A DNA stretch of 39,586 bases from JBNAVY01 sp049700195 (GCA_049700195.1 JBNAVY010000020.1:1-39586), one strand, 5' to 3'. Numbered from the stretch's first letter, positions 1 through 10,039 are shown. A program made the numbers and translations. The notes: generated by a model from the letters alone, not told the origin.

Positions 1-3000
1 TATTTTCCCTTGGGTTGTTTCTTCACTTTTTGCTGTCTCTTTTGGCTGTTCGCTGTTTGCTGGCGGTGTCACTGGTGTGGGTGCTGGTATAATTACTCCT
101 CCTCCACCACCCGAAGAAGGTGTCTGTGTTATTTTAATCCCAACGATTGCGTTCTTATCTTCATAGGTTATTTGTATTTCAGTTTCCCCTGTGTTAAGAG
201 CTTTTATTGTACCTTTTTCAAATGAAATATAATAAGGATTATAATTATATCCAGCAAGTGAAGTTACATCTTTAACAGATTTATCTGAATAAGATGCTGA
301 AACAGTTATTTTTGAAGTTTCACCAACTTTTAATGTAATATTTTCAGGATATACTGTAATACCTTCAAGTATCGGATCTGTTACTGTAATTGGTACATTA
401 ACTGAACTATTATTATATATAGCAGTAAGTGTTGCATTTCCTTTTAAAACTCCAACTACTTTCCCATTATCATAATAAGCTGTTTTGGGATTATTAATTG
501 TGATACTTGCATTTTCTGTTACATCTTTACTTGTTCCATCAGAATAATTATCATATACTTTGATTTCTTGTATCTTCCCTGCCGGTATAACTATTTTTGA
601 TGGGTCAACAGTTATTCCGACTGAAACAGCTTCTGATACTACTACTTTTATTTCAACAGATTTATCTTCATAAGTTGCTTTTATTGTTGTATCTCCAACT
701 TCAATTGCAGTTACTATATTTTTATCAAGTGTTACGCTATTACCATATACGGTTTCAAAAACTGTTTTATTTGTAATGTCTTCCTTTGAACCATCTGTAT
801 AAACTGCATTAACAGCTAATTTGGCTTTTTCTCCAACAGACATATTTATTTGATTTACATTAGGCTCTATAGCTTTTAATTCAACTTTTTCAATAGGTAT
901 TATTTTATTACCATCTACTGTAATATAGTTTTCAGTGTCTGAAGTATATACATCTGCAGATACTGTAACTTCTGACTTATTTGTAGCTAAATCCACTGCC
1001 TTAAATAATATATTATTTTTTCCTAAATTAAGAGGTACTGTTGATGTAAATTTATCATTAAATGTTATAAAATCATCTGCATCTTTATTTAATACCATAT
1101 TTCCATTAACATAAAATTTGTAGCCAAGACCCGTATCATAAACACTTCCTGCCACAGTAAGACTTATGTTGCCATCTGGTGTCATATAACCTTTGAAACC
1201 AGTTTGATCAATACTAATTTGAGGTACTGTGGTATCAATATAAATAGGTATCTGGTATTCAGACATGTGTTCATATGTTTCAGGTTTATTTTCATCATAG
1301 TCATTATCACAGGCAAAGAATCTAATTTCCTTTTTGCCATCACTGTCGTAATGAAGAGTAGTGTTAAACATATTGTTTTCATCAACATTTACCAATTGAT
1401 CATTTATATATAATTCACCCATAAATGTAGTTTCATCTTCAATCTTACCTGTAACATTTATATCTTTTGAATTATAAATTTCGCCAACTTGTGGTGTTAT
1501 TACATTGATCACAGGTCCGAAATTATCTTTTATTTCTCCATTAAATGCAATACAAGAATTTGTATTATCTATATCTGTTATGTTGCCAGCATAATCAATG
1601 CCTAATACTGCTATAAGAGTGTATCTGTTAGGAAGATCTACTTCTGCTGAATTTACATCTTCAGGAAGATTCATTATACTTATGTTGCCAAGATTATATG
1701 TTTTAGGATCAATCTTTGCTGTTAAAAGATTATAAGATTCTATCCCTGAACCTTCATCTTTTCCTTCCCATTTAATTTTAGCTTTTCCATTAGATATCTG
1801 TGTAGAATTAAGATATCCATTCTTATCAATGTATGTGTTATCAAGCAAAACTTCAGGTGAAACTGTGTCAACTTTTACAGGCATTTTTAAAACCTGAGTC
1901 ATTGCATTGGGGTAATCTATTTTTGTTTCAAAATTTAAGAAATACTGTCCATCAGGCATAGTTTCAAAACTGCCTTTTGAAGGAATATATTTAGTTCCTT
2001 TGCCATCCCAAGACCATGTACTTGAAATTTTATATTCTGAAGTTGCTGCAACATTTTTTCTTATATAGCTGTCTTGCGTTAAATCTTTAACCTTTTTGCC
2101 AGTTTCATCGACAACAGATACATTAAGCTCTTTTGCATTTCTCAAAAATGAAAGTATTGGCTGAACATAACTGAATATGCCTTTACCGTCGGGGGATATA
2201 GCTATTGTCTGTTTTGCTTGTTCCTCATTATCTTGAATCCCTAGGAAATAAGGTTTACCATTTATTTCACCCAGCATACCTGTATATCCATAATAAGTGT
2301 CTTTATCCCACATTGGCGCATCTAACACCCTGGGCTCATCCCATCTCCCATAAAAAGAAGTATATGGCACACTAATTTTAGGTACTTCTTCTGTGTTTGG
2401 TATAAAGCTCAAAAAGCCTTCAGCAAATATATTTTGCGGGACATTTTGAGGAATTATTAATGTGACTTTTACTGTTTCTTGCCCATTTGCAGGAACTGTT
2501 ACAGTATCTTTGTCAAAAGTAATTTTTGCTCCTGTAAGAGGCATAGTCTGAGTAAAATTGAAACCTGAAAATATATAATCAGTTAAAACACCATATTCAT
2601 CTTTTATGTTATAGGTAATATCGCTATTGCCAAAATTTTTAAGTACTAAGTTAAATGTCGCTGAATTTCCAATACTGCCAAGGGCAATACCTCCATTACC
2701 ATTTCCATCTGTTATAGTAACTGGTGTTTTTATTGCCTTATCTATCTGTATAATCCCGGCTCCCTGCTGCCTTGGTGAATAAGGTTTAGGTATTCGTGTA
2801 ACCTTACCAGTATAAGGTGCTGCATTATCATTTGTATCAACAATAACTTTAGCTGTATTCATGGCCATTATTTTAGCCATTTCAACAAAGTCTCTTTTTA
2901 CGTCAAACTTAAGTTCACCTTTTGATTCTTTATCTTTAAGTGCTTCAGCAATTAATGCCATTGCACCTGACACATGAGGAGCTGACATAGATGTGCCGCT

Positions 3001-4848
3001 CATTAAACCGTAAGAATCTTTATTAAGTGTTGAGTATATACCACCACCTGGTGCCATTATATCAGGTTTAAAATCAAAGCTTGGTGTAATACCCCAAGAA
3101 GAAAAATCTGTTACATTATCTCCAGGGGGAATACCTATATAATTTGTCCCAACTTCGCCATCAAAGTTTACTTTTACAGTTATTCCACTTTGAAGTGAAT
3201 TTACTAAAGCAAGACCTGCACTTTTCAAAATAGAAACAGAAGGTATAACAGTACCTGTTCCTAAACTCATTGATATTGTACCTGTTGTATTGTTAAATAT
3301 AACTGCAGCTACTGCACCGGCATTTTGTGCATTTATGGTTTTTTCCTGAAATGAAATTGCACCTCTTGAAATAAGAGCAACTTTTCCAGAAACATCCTTG
3401 CCTTGAAAGTCTGATGCTTTTCCAAGGCCACAATATACTAATTCATATTCTCCTGAAAGTATGTCTGCAGGATCAATAGGGCTATGATCTGAAGGTGAGC
3501 CTACAGAATATACAACTCTGTCAAAATCCCCCGCTTTAGGTGTAACTGAAAAACTCTTACCTGCAAGTCCAGTATTTAAAGATGCGGCTACCTGAATTGT
3601 ATCAAGCCATAACCCCGGAGAACCCAATGTCCCGATATCAGGATCCTGTGCATAAGGGTAAAACTCTCCGCTTGTAGAATAGCTTGAATTACCCGCTGAT
3701 ACTACAACAATCACTCCATTGTCAACTGCATTTTTAATTGCCACATGTTCGGGATCATCAGGAAGGACAAATCCTGCTGTTGCACCCAAACTCATATTTA
3801 TAACATCTGCACCAAATGCCACTGCATGGTCAATTCCGGCAACTATATCATCAGAAAAAGCTGATGCAAAATCAGGATTGTTTGAAAAAACTTTTTCAGC
3901 TATAAGCTGTGCTTCTGGTGCTACACCCTTAATCTCACCATTTGCTGCTATAATTCCAGCAACGTGTTGTCCATGCATAGAAGCGGAAGCGCCAATATCA
4001 AGAATCTGATCATTGTTATCTGCCCAGTTCCACCCAACTGGTACCTTTTCCGAAAAATATTTATAAGGAAGACCTTGCTTTGTTGCTATTTCACTCACTT
4101 TATCTTTAGTCAATTTTACCTTTGCTGAATCTGTGATTTTCATATCCTTATGTCTGTAGTCAATACCTGTATCAACTACAGCAACAACCATACCTTCACC
4201 TTTAAAACCTAATTCTTCCCATACTTTCATTGCATTTGTAGACTCGACAGCTGTTGACATATCAAGGAAGTACTCGTTAACAACTCTTACTTCTTTAACT
4301 CCTTGTAGTGATTTTATTTTATTAATATCTCCTGCTTTTACTATGCCACTCATCCCATTTAAAACAGTTTTATATGAGTGTCTTTGCTTAAAATTAACCC
4401 TTATATTCTGTATGCCTTTTTTAACAGCATTTTGTTCTGACTCAATTGATTTTAGTACTCTGTCTTTCTCACTTATGCTCATAGATTTAATATCTTTTTT
4501 CTCATTTATAGCATATTTAGCAAGACTATCTTTTTCTAATTCTATTATTACTCTTACATTTTCATTTGGATTAATATTATTATATTCTAAACTCTCTTGT
4601 GAACCATCCCTTAAATCTTTTTCTTGTTCTTTTAAATCAGCAATTTTACCTATATTTGCTTTATAAGGCTTCAAATTATTTATAAAATCTTTTTTTACCA
4701 TTTCCTTTAGTAAATTGCTGTCAATATTTAAAGAAGCCAGAGTAAGATTTTGTGGCACAATTTCCTTCTGGTCTGCTAAACCAAAAGTAGAGAAGGTGCC
4801 AAAAATCATAACAAATGCAATTACAAATACTAAAAGTTTTTTACCCAT
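1..4848 (-). CDS. Giant cell-surface subtilisin-like serine protease (S8, lactocepin/C5a-peptidase type), 3' end outside window
   Basis: The reading frame is open for 1616 codons from ATG 4848 to the left edge, so the C-terminus is missing. A signal peptide of about 25 residues precedes an inhibitor-like propeptide. The catalytic triad is visible: Asp226 in AVVDTGID, His292 in MHGQHVAG and Ser620 in GTSMSAPH. The long gap between His and Ser holds a protease-associated (PA) insert. An Fn3-like domain of the cell-envelope proteinase type follows (about residues 690-830), then a long beta-rich stalk. The last part has three bacterial Ig-like modules of about 80 residues, each with a Y-T/S-D-G/K-S-x-x-D-V/I-T signature (about positions 150-860). 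A GGGGG and Pro/Thr/Glu-rich linker reaches the edge, so a wall anchor such as SLH domains is probably just outside. It should be secreted and degrade extracellular protein. The ribosome site is AAGGGGG, 11 nt before ATG. Family assignment is firm; substrate is unknown. Confidence 0.93.
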   Translation of the reverse strand, partial: MGKKLLVFVIAFVMIFGTFSTFGLADQKEIVPQNLTLASLNIDSNLLKEMVKKDFINNLKPYKANIGKIADLKEQEKDLRDGSQESLEYNNINPNENVRVIIELEKDSLAKYAINEKKDIKSMSISEKDRVLKSIESEQNAVKKGIQNIRVNFKQRHSYKTVLNGMSGIVKAGDINKIKSLQGVKEVRVVNEYFLDMSTAVESTNAMKVWEELGFKGEGMVVAVVDTGIDYRHKDMKITDSAKVKLTKDKVSEIATKQGLPYKYFSEKVPVGWNWADNNDQILDIGASASMHGQHVAGIIAANGEIKGVAPEAQLIAEKVFSNNPDFASAFSDDIVAGIDHAVAFGADVINMSLGATAGFVLPDDPEHVAIKNAVDNGVIVVVSAGNSSYSTSGEFYPYAQDPDIGTLGSPGLWLDTIQVAASLNTGLAGKSFSVTPKAGDFDRVVYSVGSPSDHSPIDPADILSGEYELVYCGLGKASDFQGKDVSGKVALISRGAISFQEKTINAQNAGAVAAVIFNNTTGTISMSLGTGTVIPSVSILKSAGLALVNSLQSGITVKVNFDGEVGTNYIGIPPGDNVTDFSSWGITPSFDFKPDIMAPGGGIYSTLNKDSYGLMSGTSMSAPHVSGAMALIAEALKDKESKGELKFDVKRDFVEMAKIMAMNTAKVIVDTNDNAAPYTGKVTRIPKPYSPRQQGAGIIQIDKAIKTPVTITDGNGNGGIALGSIGNSATFNLVLKNFGNSDITYNIKDEYGVLTDYIFSGFNFTQTMPLTGAKITFDKDTVTVPANGQETVKVTLIIPQNVPQNIFAEGFLSFIPNTEEVPKISVPYTSFYGRWDEPRVLDAPMWDKDTYYGYTGMLGEINGKPYFLGIQDNEEQAKQTIAISPDGKGIFSYVQPILSFLRNAKELNVSVVDETGKKVKDLTQDSYIRKNVAATSEYKISSTWSWDGKGTKYIPSKGSFETMPDGQYFLNFETKIDYPNAMTQVLKMPVKVDTVSPEVLLDNTYIDKNGYLNSTQISNGKAKIKWEGKDEGSGIESYNLLTAKIDPKTYNLGNISIMNLPEDVNSAEVDLPNRYTLIAVLGIDYAGNITDIDNTNSCIAFNGEIKDNFGPVINVITPQVGEIYNSKDINVTGKIEDETTFMGELYINDQLVNVDENNMFNTTLHYDSDGKKEIRFFACDNDYDENKPETYEHMSEYQIPIYIDTTVPQISIDQTGFKGYMTPDGNISLTVAGSVYDTGLGYKFYVNGNMVLNKDADDFITFNDKFTSTVPLNLGKNNILFKAVDLATNKSEVTVSADVYTSDTENYITVDGNKIIPIEKVELKAIEPNVNQINMSVGEKAKLAVNAVYTDGSKEDITNKTVFETVYGNSVTLDKNIVTAIEVGDTTIKATYEDKSVEIKVVVSEAVSVGITVDPSKIVIPAGKIQEIKVYDNYSDGTSKDVTENASITINNPKTAYYDNGKVVGVLKGNATLTAIYNNSSVNVPITVTDPILEGITVYPENITLKVGETSKITVSASYSDKSVKDVTSLAGYNYNPYYISFEKGTIKALNTGETEIQITYEDKNAIVGIKITQTPSSGGGGGVIIPAPTPVTPPANSEQPKETAKSEETTQGKI

Positions 4849-5341
4849 TAAAATCTTAACCCCCTTGTTATAATTATCATGCAAAAAAACTTCAAATCAA
4901 AAAACGACAAAATATTACAACGCTATTATAATCCCCCCTTCACCCTATAATCCTTTATATCTAAGGCTTTATAGCCTAAAGATATCAAAAGTATAATTAT
5001 ACTTAAACATTTTTAATGCAAAAAAATTATAATTAATTATAATTTAACTTATTGAACCTAATTACTTTAAATTGAATTATATGTAAACTTATTTTATATA
5101 TATAAACATTATAATATATATTATTCTATATAAATTATATTTTTCCTTCTTTGTAAAAATGATATTTTTTATTTTTAAATTTTTTTCTTTGCAACAAATT
5201 ATTCATAAAAATGTATAAAACCCAGAATTTAAATTCTGGGTTTTATACATTTTACAATATTTTATTTTTATAATTCTAATTATGTCTTAAATTATATTAA
5301 CAATTAAATTATGTTATTAACAAAACTATATAAGGTATCAT
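4849..5341. other. AT-rich intergenic region between ctpA and the S8 protease gene
   Basis: No coding sequence is supported in these 493 bases. For the minus-strand protease gene there is a TATAAT on the minus strand at 4925-4930 without a convincing -35 element. Just upstream of it is an imperfect stem-loop (about 4957-4985; arms around AAGGCT and AGCCT). The ctpA-side terminator palindrome at 5211-5250 is listed separately. The rest is low-complexity A/T sequence. I looked for a conserved riboswitch core and did not recognise one. Confidence 0.5.
5211..5250. terminator. Perfect 40-bp palindrome, probable bidirectional terminator after ctpA
   Basis: Two 20-base arms are exact reverse complements with no spacer (centre between 5230 and 5231). 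The core is CCCAGAATTT/AAATTCTGGG, flanked by AAAA and TTTT, so RNA from either strand would form a GC-based hairpin followed by U-rich sequence. It lies 91 bases beyond the ctpA stop, with no gene in between. Confidence 0.7.
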
Positions 5342-6727
5342 TTAGTCCTTAATATTCTTTAAAAAATCTACAGCCTTATTTAGTTGAGTATCAGTCTTAT
5401 TGCTGTTTACAATCATGCCTATTAAAGCTTCATAAGTATCTTTATCAAAAATCCCTGTAGCTTTTATACCGGCTTTTAACTGAAAATCTTTTAAAGCTTT
5501 TTCAGTTTTTGGTCCAAAAATACCATCTTCTATTCCAGCATTAAATTTTAAAAAGTTTAGGCTTTTCTGGAGTATCTTAACATAGTTTCCAACTGAACCT
5601 ACTTTTAAATTCCCTTTAAAATCAAAAATAGAATTTTCATTTGTATTTGAAATAAGTATATCTGGGCTAAGTCCACTTTTATCAATAATCCTGCCTGAAG
5701 GAAGGATGTATCTGGCTATTGTTAATTTAAATCCGCTGCCATCTGAAAGTGGAATTATCGTCTGGACAGTTCCTTTACCAAAAGATTTTTCTCCAATTAA
5801 AGTTCCGATTTTTGTATCCTGTATAGCACCTGCAAGTATTTCCGCCGCAGATGCGGTTCCATGATTAATCAATACTCCTAATTTATATTTTGGATCTTTA
5901 AGGTAAGAATAATATATATCACTTTCTTTGTTTTTACCTTCAATTGTGACAACTACTCCTGCAGGTACCAAAAGATTAGCTGAATTTACTGCTTCTATTA
6001 GTAGTCCTCCAGGATTGTCTCTTAAATCAAGAACAATTTTAGTTATTCCTTTGTCATCCATATATTTTAATGCTGCTTTTAAATTCGTTGTTGTATTTTC
6101 ATTAAACTCCTGAATTTTTATGTATCCTATGCCATCAATTACGCGATAAGTTACCGGATTTATTCTTATGAGCTGTCTTGTAAGTTCTATATCCTTTAAT
6201 TGTTTACCTATTTCAAAAGTAATTTTAACTTTTGTCCCTTCTTCACCAAGTATCATTTTTACAACATCATTTATTTTTAGCCCCTTTACACTGTTACCAT
6301 CAACAGATTTTATTATATACCCCGGCAATATTCCTGCAGCTTCAGCAGGGGATCCCTCTATTACGGAACTTACACTTATAATACCATCTTTTTCAATTAA
6401 AACCATACCTGTACCACTGAAAGTTCCTGAAGTGCTTTTAGTAAAATCCTGAAATTCGTCTTTTGTGAAATATGTACTGTAATCATCCAGGCTTGAAAAT
6501 ATACCTTTAAGAGCAGCTTCTTTTAACTTTTCAAATGAAACATCTCCTATATAATTATCATTTATATATTTCATTATTGAACCTATATCTGCAAGGTTAT
6601 TGTATAAATCTTCATCTGATTGCGTATATGCCGTGCTGTCTGTTTTTGCGTATATAGACTGAGGATATGAAAAAACAAGACTGAAAGAGATTAATACTGC
6701 TACAATTACATATAAAATTTTCTTCAC
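5342..6727 (-). CDS. ctpA: C-terminal processing serine protease (S41A, CtpA/CtpB type) with peptidoglycan-binding tail
   Basis: 461 residues, GTG start with ribosome site GGGGGT six bases upstream. An N-terminal signal sequence or membrane anchor (residues 1-27) points to export. A PDZ domain (about 90-170) is followed by the S41 core (about 185-355) with nucleophile Ser293 in GTASAAEI and general base Lys318 in FGKGT, the Ser/Lys dyad spacing usual for this family. Residues about 375-440 form a PG_binding_1 domain, as in the clostridial and Bacillus CtpA/CtpB enzymes that cleave periplasm-like-space or spore signalling proteins. The gene stands alone between the thrB terminator and a 40-bp palindrome. 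Its upstream region (6757-6773) has TGTTAT-N5-TGTATA, a one-mismatch WalR-box look-alike overlapping TATAAT. The specific substrate cannot be read from the sequence. Confidence 0.93.
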   Translation of the reverse strand: MKKILYVIVAVLISFSLVFSYPQSIYAKTDSTAYTQSDEDLYNNLADIGSIMKYINDNYIGDVSFEKLKEAALKGIFSSLDDYSTYFTKDEFQDFTKSTSGTFSGTGMVLIEKDGIISVSSVIEGSPAEAAGILPGYIIKSVDGNSVKGLKINDVVKMILGEEGTKVKITFEIGKQLKDIELTRQLIRINPVTYRVIDGIGYIKIQEFNENTTTNLKAALKYMDDKGITKIVLDLRDNPGGLLIEAVNSANLLVPAGVVVTIEGKNKESDIYYSYLKDPKYKLGVLINHGTASAAEILAGAIQDTKIGTLIGEKSFGKGTVQTIIPLSDGSGFKLTIARYILPSGRIIDKSGLSPDILISNTNENSIFDFKGNLKVGSVGNYVKILQKSLNFLKFNAGIEDGIFGPKTEKALKDFQLKAGIKATGIFDKDTYEALIGMIVNSNKTDTQLNKAVDFLKNIKD

Positions 6728-6777
6728 GATATTACCCCCATGTTTTTATTTATTATTATACATTATTATAACATATT

Positions 6778-6823
6778 AGATATTAAAAACCCCTCTATTT
6801 TATTAGAGGAGTTTTTAATATCT
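6778..6823 (-). terminator. Rho-independent terminator of the thr operon, overlapping the thrB stop
   Basis: Arms 6778-6796 and 6805-6823 pair over 19 positions with one mismatch around an 8-base loop. On the minus strand the hairpin is GAGGAG-to-CCCCTC based and is followed by a T-rich tract. The thrB stop codon (6795-6797) lies at the loop edge, so the upstream arm is entirely coding sequence. Confidence 0.85.
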
Positions 6824-7724
6824 GTGTTCCTTTATTTTCACAGTAGAGTTTATAAACTCTGTATGGTATATTTTTAGAAACATATACATTCCCAACTTCA
6901 TTTATTATCTCATCATCTTTGTCTATACATGACAAAGCCATAATTGTAGGACCTGCCCCGCTTAGAAATGCAGAATATGCACCGGCACTCATGGCTTTAT
7001 CAAAACATTGATACATCTCAGGTATAAGAGCAGATCGATATTGTTGATGAAGCCTGTCTAAAGATGCAACTTTTAACAACTCATAGTTTTGGGTCAAAAA
7101 TGCTGCTGTAAGCAATGATGCTCGTCCTGTATTAAATACCCCATCTTTAAAATCTATTTTTTCAGGCAGTATGTTTCTTGCTATTTCTGTTTTAAGTCCC
7201 TTTTGAGGTGTAAAAGCTATAAAATGTAAATTATTATCTAATTCTTTTTTTACATAATATGCATAATCACCATCAACAGCAGTAATATTTAGCCCTCCAT
7301 TTAATGCTGGACCTACATTGTCAGCATGTCCTTCCATAACAGCAGCAATATTTAAAATTTCGTCTTTTGTAAAAAACCCGCCTAAAAGTTCATTTGCACC
7401 CATCATCCCACCTATTATAGCCGCTGCGCTGCTTCCAAGGCCGCTTTTTAAGGGTATGCCATTTTTTATTTGTATTTTTAATCCTTTTAAAGGCACTTGT
7501 GCCTTTTGAAATATTTTACTTACTGCTTTGTAAACAAGATTTTCTTCGTCTTTTTCAATTTCTTTATGTCCTTCCCCGGATACTTCAATAATCAACCCAT
7601 CATTTATTATACTAAGTGAAATCTCAGTATATAAATTAAGAGCTACTCCCATGCAGTCAAAACCAGGACCTAAGTTTGCTGATGAGGCTGGAACCCTTAC
7701 TTTTACTGTCATATCACTTTCCAT
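6795..7724 (-). CDS. thrB: Homoserine kinase
   Basis: 309 residues, a GHMP-family kinase that phosphorylates homoserine for threonine synthesis. The N-terminal VRVPASSANLGPGFD motif and the glycine-rich ATP loop PLKSGLGSSAAA (residues 91-102) are diagnostic, and the C-terminal FLSGAGPTIMAL motif is present. ATG 7724 is chosen because GGAGGA lies six bases upstream. It overlaps the end of thrC by 16 bases, which suggests translational coupling, and is the last gene of pheB-hom-thrC-thrB. Full length for the family. Confidence 0.96.
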   Translation of the reverse strand: MESDMTVKVRVPASSANLGPGFDCMGVALNLYTEISLSIINDGLIIEVSGEGHKEIEKDEENLVYKAVSKIFQKAQVPLKGLKIQIKNGIPLKSGLGSSAAAIIGGMMGANELLGGFFTKDEILNIAAVMEGHADNVGPALNGGLNITAVDGDYAYYVKKELDNNLHFIAFTPQKGLKTEIARNILPEKIDFKDGVFNTGRASLLTAAFLTQNYELLKVASLDRLHQQYRSALIPEMYQCFDKAMSAGAYSAFLSGAGPTIMALSCIDKDDEIINEVGNVYVSKNIPYRVYKLYCENKGTQILKTPLIK

Positions 7725-8767
7725 AGTACTTCCTCCAAAGACTTAAAATCTGCTCTTGCGGTCCTGATTTGATTACCTGATTTTACTGCAATGTCAGGAT
7801 CTTTCAAACCATTTCCAGTCAAAATACACACTACCTTATCGCCTTCTTTAAAATATCCCTCATTATATTTTTTTATAACACCAGCAATAGAAGCTGCAGA
7901 CGCTGGTTCAGCAAAAATACCTTCTTCCTTTGCTAAAATCTTATATGCTTTCAAGATTTCCTCATCTGTTACTTTGTCAATAATACCACCAGATTCATCT
8001 TTAGCTAAAATTGCTTTTTCCCAACTGGCTGGATTTCCAATGCGTATTGCTGTCGCAATTGTTTCAGGATTTTTAAATATCCTGTTTTCAACAATTGGTG
8101 CTGCTCCTGATGCTTGAAATCCAATCATTTTAGGCAGCTTAGAAATCTTACCTTCTTTTTTGTATTGTAAAAAACCCATCCAATATGCAGTTATATTTCC
8201 AGCATTCCCAACAGGCAATGCTAAATATTCAGGTGAATCTTCCAACTCATCACATATTTCAAAAGAAGCCGTTTTTTGACCTTCCAATCTGTAAGGATTA
8301 ATTGAATTTACAAGAGTTATTGAAAATTTTTCAGAAGTTTCTTTTACAAGTTTTAAAGCATCATCAAAATTACCATCTATGGCTATTACCTCTGCTCCAT
8401 ATGCTATTGCCTGCCCTAATTTGCCCAAAGCAATTTTCCCGCCTGGTATAAGAACTATGCTCTTTAATCCTGCTTTTGCCGCATATGCAGCAGCAGAAGC
8501 AGAGGTATTTCCTGTAGAAGCACATACTACTCCTTTTGATCCTCCCTCCTTTGCTTTTGATACTGCTACTGTCATTCCTCTATCTTTAAAAGAACCTGTA
8601 GGGTTTAAACCTTCATATTTTAAATACAGCTTTATTCCAGGCATATACTTTTTTAAATTTAAAGCTTCTATAAGCGGAGTATTACCCTCTTTTAGTGTTA
8701 TAATATTATCTGATTTTATATCAGGCATAAATTTTTTGTAGGATTTTATAATACCTTCCCAATGCAC
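7709..8767 (-). CDS. thrC: Threonine synthase
   Basis: 352 residues, a fold-type II PLP enzyme converting O-phosphohomoserine to threonine. The PLP lysine is Lys61 in NPTGSFKDRGMT. A TGNTSASAAAYAAKAG segment matches the substrate/phosphate region, and GNAGNITAYW provides the glycine-rich cofactor phosphate loop. The length fits the short bacterial (Bacillus-like) form. GTG start at 8767 with GAGGGGG eight bases upstream. The hom stop is three bases away and thrB overlaps the 3' end, so the three enzymes are one transcript. Confidence 0.96.
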   Translation of the reverse strand: MHWEGIIKSYKKFMPDIKSDNIITLKEGNTPLIEALNLKKYMPGIKLYLKYEGLNPTGSFKDRGMTVAVSKAKEGGSKGVVCASTGNTSASAAAYAAKAGLKSIVLIPGGKIALGKLGQAIAYGAEVIAIDGNFDDALKLVKETSEKFSITLVNSINPYRLEGQKTASFEICDELEDSPEYLALPVGNAGNITAYWMGFLQYKKEGKISKLPKMIGFQASGAAPIVENRIFKNPETIATAIRIGNPASWEKAILAKDESGGIIDKVTDEEILKAYKILAKEEGIFAEPASAASIAGVIKKYNEGYFKEGDKVVCILTGNGLKDPDIAVKSGNQIRTARADFKSLEEVLWKVI

Positions 8768-8770
8768 TAT

Positions 8771-10027
8771 TTATTCCCCCTCTACCTTAATAAGACTTGG
8801 AATACTGCTAATATCATCAAGATTGCCTATTTTATCAAGAGCCTTAAAAATCGATCCAGTCCTTGCCTTATGCGTTATTAGAACAATTTCAGCAGTATCT
8901 TTTATAACACCTTTCTGGACAACGGATACAAGGCTGATATTTTCATCACCCAAAATCCCTGTTACTTTGCTCATAACTCCAGGTTTATCTTTTGCAATTA
9001 ATCGTATATAGTATTTGGATACAGTATCCACAATAGGAACAAGTTCTGCATCTTCACAACCATTTTGAAGAACAATATGATTTTTAACATCCATTATATC
9101 AGACACGACCGCACTAGCTGTGGGCATCATACCAGCACCCTGCCCATAAAACATAACTTCACCTACAGCATTACCGTCAACTAAAATTGCATTATAAACT
9201 CCATTTACACCGTTTAATGGATTGTCCTTTTTTATCATAACAGGATGTAGCCATGCTTCTAATCTATCTTCCTGATTTATTCTTGCATAAGCTAAAAGCT
9301 TTATACTGTATCCTAGTTCATCAGAATATTTAATATCAGATTTTGTAATATTTCTTATTCCTTTTGTATATATTTTTTCTGGTGTTATGTATTTATTAAA
9401 AGATAAAGTGCACAATATTGCAAGTTTTCTTGCTGAATCAAAACCATCAACATCATCAGTAGGATCAGCTTCGGCATATCCTTTTTGCTGTGCTTCTTTT
9501 AACACTTCTTCAAAATCAAGTCCTTTATCTTTCATTTCAGTTAAAATGTAATTTGTTGTACCATTCAATATGCCTTTAATTTCATATATTTTATTAGCTG
9601 CAAGGCACTGCTTCAGAGGTCTTATAATAGGTATTCCTCCTCCGACAGAAGCTTCATATAATAATGTAACGTTATTTTTTTGCGCTATATCTATAAGTTC
9701 TTTTCCATGAGATGCTATAACCTCCTTATTAGCAGTAACAACATTTTTACCTTTATTAAGGGCCTTTTTTATATATGAATAAGCAGGATCTTCTTTCCCC
9801 ATAACCTCTACTACCACATCAATTTCTTCATCTTCTAGTATGTCTGAAAAATCAAATGTAATTTTCCCATCCGCTAATGGAGTACGCTTTTTTGTATTAT
9901 CTTTTACAAGTATTTTTTTTATTTCTATTTTTTCGCCTATCTTTTTTTCAATACTTATGCCATTTTGATTTATTAAATGTACTACTCCTGTTCCAACTGT
10001 TCCAAGACCTAAAAGCCCTATTTTCAT
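8771..10027 (-). CDS. hom: Homoserine dehydrogenase with C-terminal ACT domain
   Basis: 418 residues. It reduces aspartate semialdehyde to homoserine, the branch point to threonine and methionine. The Rossmann fingerprint GLLGLGTVGTGVV is at residues 3-15. TANKEVIASHG and ASVGGGIPIIRPL mark the catalytic domain, and residues about 345-418 form an ACT domain (RLIAKDKPGVMSKVTGIL) typical of allosteric control by threonine. No aspartokinase is fused or adjacent. ATG 10027 has GAGAGGG upstream. It lies 12 bases after the PheB-like ACT protein and three bases before thrC. Confidence 0.96.
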   Translation of the reverse strand: MKIGLLGLGTVGTGVVHLINQNGISIEKKIGEKIEIKKILVKDNTKKRTPLADGKITFDFSDILEDEEIDVVVEVMGKEDPAYSYIKKALNKGKNVVTANKEVIASHGKELIDIAQKNNVTLLYEASVGGGIPIIRPLKQCLAANKIYEIKGILNGTTNYILTEMKDKGLDFEEVLKEAQQKGYAEADPTDDVDGFDSARKLAILCTLSFNKYITPEKIYTKGIRNITKSDIKYSDELGYSIKLLAYARINQEDRLEAWLHPVMIKKDNPLNGVNGVYNAILVDGNAVGEVMFYGQGAGMMPTASAVVSDIMDVKNHIVLQNGCEDAELVPIVDTVSKYYIRLIAKDKPGVMSKVTGILGDENISLVSVVQKGVIKDTAEIVLITHKARTGSIFKALDKIGNLDDISSIPSLIKVEGE

Positions 10028-10039
10028 AATAAATCCCTC

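Noticed and set aside
3719..4666. Plus-strand open frames opposite the S8 protease gene
   Set aside because: They are mirror frames of a clearly coding minus strand, without ribosome sites or recognisable domains; the same holds for other antisense frames across the window.
4957..4985. Riboswitch in the S8 protease leader
   Set aside because: There is an imperfect stem-loop, but no conserved riboswitch core that I can recognise.
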